DNA from: CALJUZ01 sp003387805
Lineage (GTDB): Bacteria > Bacillota > Limnochordia > Limnochordales > ZCTH02-B6
NCBI GenBank assembly: GCA_937975235.1
Contig: CALJUZ010000094.1
Span: 1 to 14,877 of the forward strand
DNA: 14,877 bases
Reading direction: 5' to 3'
The position numbers and the translations under genes were made by a program. Below, in pieces: positions 13,387 to 14,877 of the stretch (its first letter is position 1; each line of letters begins with the position of its first letter). Below the pieces are notes generated by a model that did not search any database, was not told where the DNA came from, and saw only the letters and a list, made by a program, of their open reading frames with translations.

Positions 13387-14787
13387 TTATGCGCTGCCCG
13401 CCTCCACGGCCCGCAGCGCGTCGACCACCGTGGACACGCCGAAAAACTGAATGTCAGCCGCCGCGGCGCCCGGCGGCACGTTGGACCGGGGCAAAATGCA
13501 GCGCCGAAAACCCAGCTTGGCCGCCTCCCGGGCCCTCCGCTCCGCCTGGCGCACGCCCCGCACCTCGCCGGTGAGGCCCACCTCGCCGAAAACGACGGTG
13601 CCGGCGTCGACGGGCCGGTCGCGAAAGGCCGACGCGACGGCCAAGGCCACGGCCAAGTCCGCGGCCGGCTCGTCCAGCCGCACGCCGCCTACGGCGTTGA
13701 TGTACACGTCGTGGGTGTGCAGCGGCATGCCGCACCGCCGCTCCAGCACCGCCAGCACGATGGCCGCCCGCTGATAGTCTACGCCGGACACTTGCCGGCG
13801 AGGCGTGCCGCCGAAGGGCGCGGGACCGACCAAGGCCTGCACTTCGACCAACAGGGAGCGGCTGCCTTCCACGCCGGCCACCACCACCGTGCCCGGCTCG
13901 CCCGCGGCCCGCTCCTGCAGAAAGAGCGCGGACGGGTTGGCCACGTCGCGGAGCCCCGCGTCGCCCATCTCGAAAATGCCGATTTCGTCCGTCGAGCCGA
14001 AACGGTTTTTCACCGCGCGCATGACGCGGAACTGAGTGTCCCGCTCGCCTTCGAGGTACAGCACCGCGTCCACCGCGTGCTCCAGCACTTTGGGGCCGGC
14101 CAAAGACCCCTGCTTCGTCACGTGGCCCACCATGAGCACGGCGATGCCTTCCAGCTTGGCCAGGCGAATGAGCCGGGCCGCGCATTCCCGCACCTGGACC
14201 AGGCTGCCCGGCACCGAGTCCGCATCGGCGGTGGACACGGCTTGGATGGAGTCCACGATCATCAGCTTCGGCCGGACGTGCAGCGCCGCATCGACGGCCG
14301 CGTCCACGTCGGTTTCCGCGATGAGCCGGAGCGGCGTGTCGTCCAGCCCCAGCCGCCGGGCCCGGAGGGCCACTTGCCGCAGGGACTCTTCGGCGGAAAC
14401 GTACAAGACGTCGCCGTGGGCCCGGGCGAAGTGGTCGCCCGCCTGCAGCAGCAGCGTCGACTTGCCCACGCCCGGATCGCCGCCCACCAGAACGACCGAC
14501 CCGGGCACCAGCCCGCCGCCCAGCACCCGATCGAACTCGCCCACCCCGGTGGGAAACCGGGCGTCGTCCGTCGGATCTACCTGGCTGAGCCGTACCGGCT
14601 CCGGCGCCGGCTGTCCGGCCGCCGATCGGCGGCCGGGCGCCTGGCCGCCCCGCGGCGAGACCGGCGCCGCCTGCACTTCCCGCATGCTGTTCCAGGACCC
14701 GCACGAAGGGCAGCGGCCCAGCCACCGCGGGGATTCATACCCGCACTCGTCACACGCATACTTGACCCGCGGCGGTTTGGCGGCCAT
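13387..14787 (-). CDS. radA: DNA repair protein RadA (Sms)
   Basis: A RecA-like branch-migration ATPase/helicase acting in recombination and repair; 466 residues, the usual length. The N-terminal zinc finger has Cys12, Cys15, Cys26 and Cys29. After a Pro/Gly-rich linker the ATPase core has Walker A GDPGVGKST (103-111), Walker B LMIVDS (175-180) and the RadA-specific KNRFG motif (260-264). The C-terminal third is the Lon-protease-like domain, with the DVYINAVGGVRLDEPAADLAVA region at about 360-380. All key residues are intact. The ATG at 14787 has AGGAGGG 4 nt upstream. It is the first gene of the radA-disA-FAH operon, with its own promoter just upstream; in B. subtilis it follows clpC, which, if present here, lies beyond the window. 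Confidence 0.97.
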   Translation of the reverse strand: MAAKPPRVKYACDECGYESPRWLGRCPSCGSWNSMREVQAAPVSPRGGQAPGRRSAAGQPAPEPVRLSQVDPTDDARFPTGVGEFDRVLGGGLVPGSVVLVGGDPGVGKSTLLLQAGDHFARAHGDVLYVSAEESLRQVALRARRLGLDDTPLRLIAETDVDAAVDAALHVRPKLMIVDSIQAVSTADADSVPGSLVQVRECAARLIRLAKLEGIAVLMVGHVTKQGSLAGPKVLEHAVDAVLYLEGERDTQFRVMRAVKNRFGSTDEIGIFEMGDAGLRDVANPSALFLQERAAGEPGTVVVAGVEGSRSLLVEVQALVGPAPFGGTPRRQVSGVDYQRAAIVLAVLERRCGMPLHTHDVYINAVGGVRLDEPAADLAVALAVASAFRDRPVDAGTVVFGEVGLTGEVRGVRQAERRAREAAKLGFRRCILPRSNVPPGAAAADIQFFGVSTVVDALRAVEAGSA

Positions 14788-14833
14788 CGTGCCCTCCTGA
14801 CGAAAAATCGCGGAAAATGTTCTATGTCATCAC

Positions 14834-14863
14834 ATTATACCATTCGGAAATGTGCGCTCTCAA
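14834..14863 (-). promoter_or_regulatory. Sigma-A promoter for radA-disA-FAH operon
   Basis: On the minus strand TTGAGA (14863-14858), an 18-nt spacer and a perfect TATAAT (14839-14834). Transcription would begin near 14828, giving a ~40-nt leader to the radA ATG. The flanking region is AT-rich compared with the genes. Confidence 0.85.
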
Positions 14864-14877
14864 GCACGGTGCGGGGC

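Overview
This is a GC-rich chromosomal window that looks like core genome of a high-GC Bacillota lineage (a Limnochordia-, Symbiobacterium- or Thermaerobacter-like organism; the exact taxon is inferred). The main clue is gene order. The block radA-disA / carD / PIN-TRAM (yacL) / ispD-ispF is a rearranged version of the Firmicutes block radA-disA-yacL-ispD-ispF known from Bacillus subtilis. Strong AGGAGG-type ribosome binding sites and near-consensus sigma-A promoters support this. Ten of the 14 genes whose start lies in the window appear to begin with GTG or TTG. I see no tRNA, rRNA, CRISPR array, insertion sequence or phage gene.

Left part (1-2497, plus strand): the 3' part of a 2-oxoacid dehydrogenase E2 acyltransferase gene, then dihydrolipoamide dehydrogenase (E3). 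They are separated by 112 nt holding GC-rich hairpins, and a clean intrinsic terminator follows E3. Next come a 67-residue Cys/His-containing protein (plus) and, convergent to it, a four-helix membrane protein (minus).

Middle part (3287-5438, plus strand): a two-gene adenosylcobalamin-dependent acyl-CoA mutase. The large subunit carries Phe79 and Gln197 where methylmalonyl-CoA mutase has Tyr and Arg. That is the isobutyryl-CoA mutase pattern, so icmA/icmB is a better reading than mutA/mutB. If the upstream E2/E3 belong to a branched-chain complex, it would supply isobutyryl-CoA, the substrate of this mutase (inference).

Right part (5447-14863, mostly minus strand): PIN-TRAM membrane protein, a fused IspD-IspF enzyme of isoprenoid synthesis, a membrane-anchored glycosyl-hydrolase-like protein and a NUDIX hydrolase form one co-directional run, read right to left. 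carD lies upstream of that run, with its own perfect-consensus promoter and a terminator. Back to back with it, a second perfect-consensus promoter drives a 160-residue protein with CxC and CxxC motifs. At the right end, radA, disA (c-di-AMP synthase and DNA scanning) and a fumarylacetoacetate-hydrolase-family gene form a tight operon from a sigma-A promoter at the window edge.

Most genes are recognisable housekeeping or central metabolism. The points most worth a second look are the mutase substrate call, the divergent consensus promoters at carD, the IspDF fusion, and the two small Cys-rich proteins.
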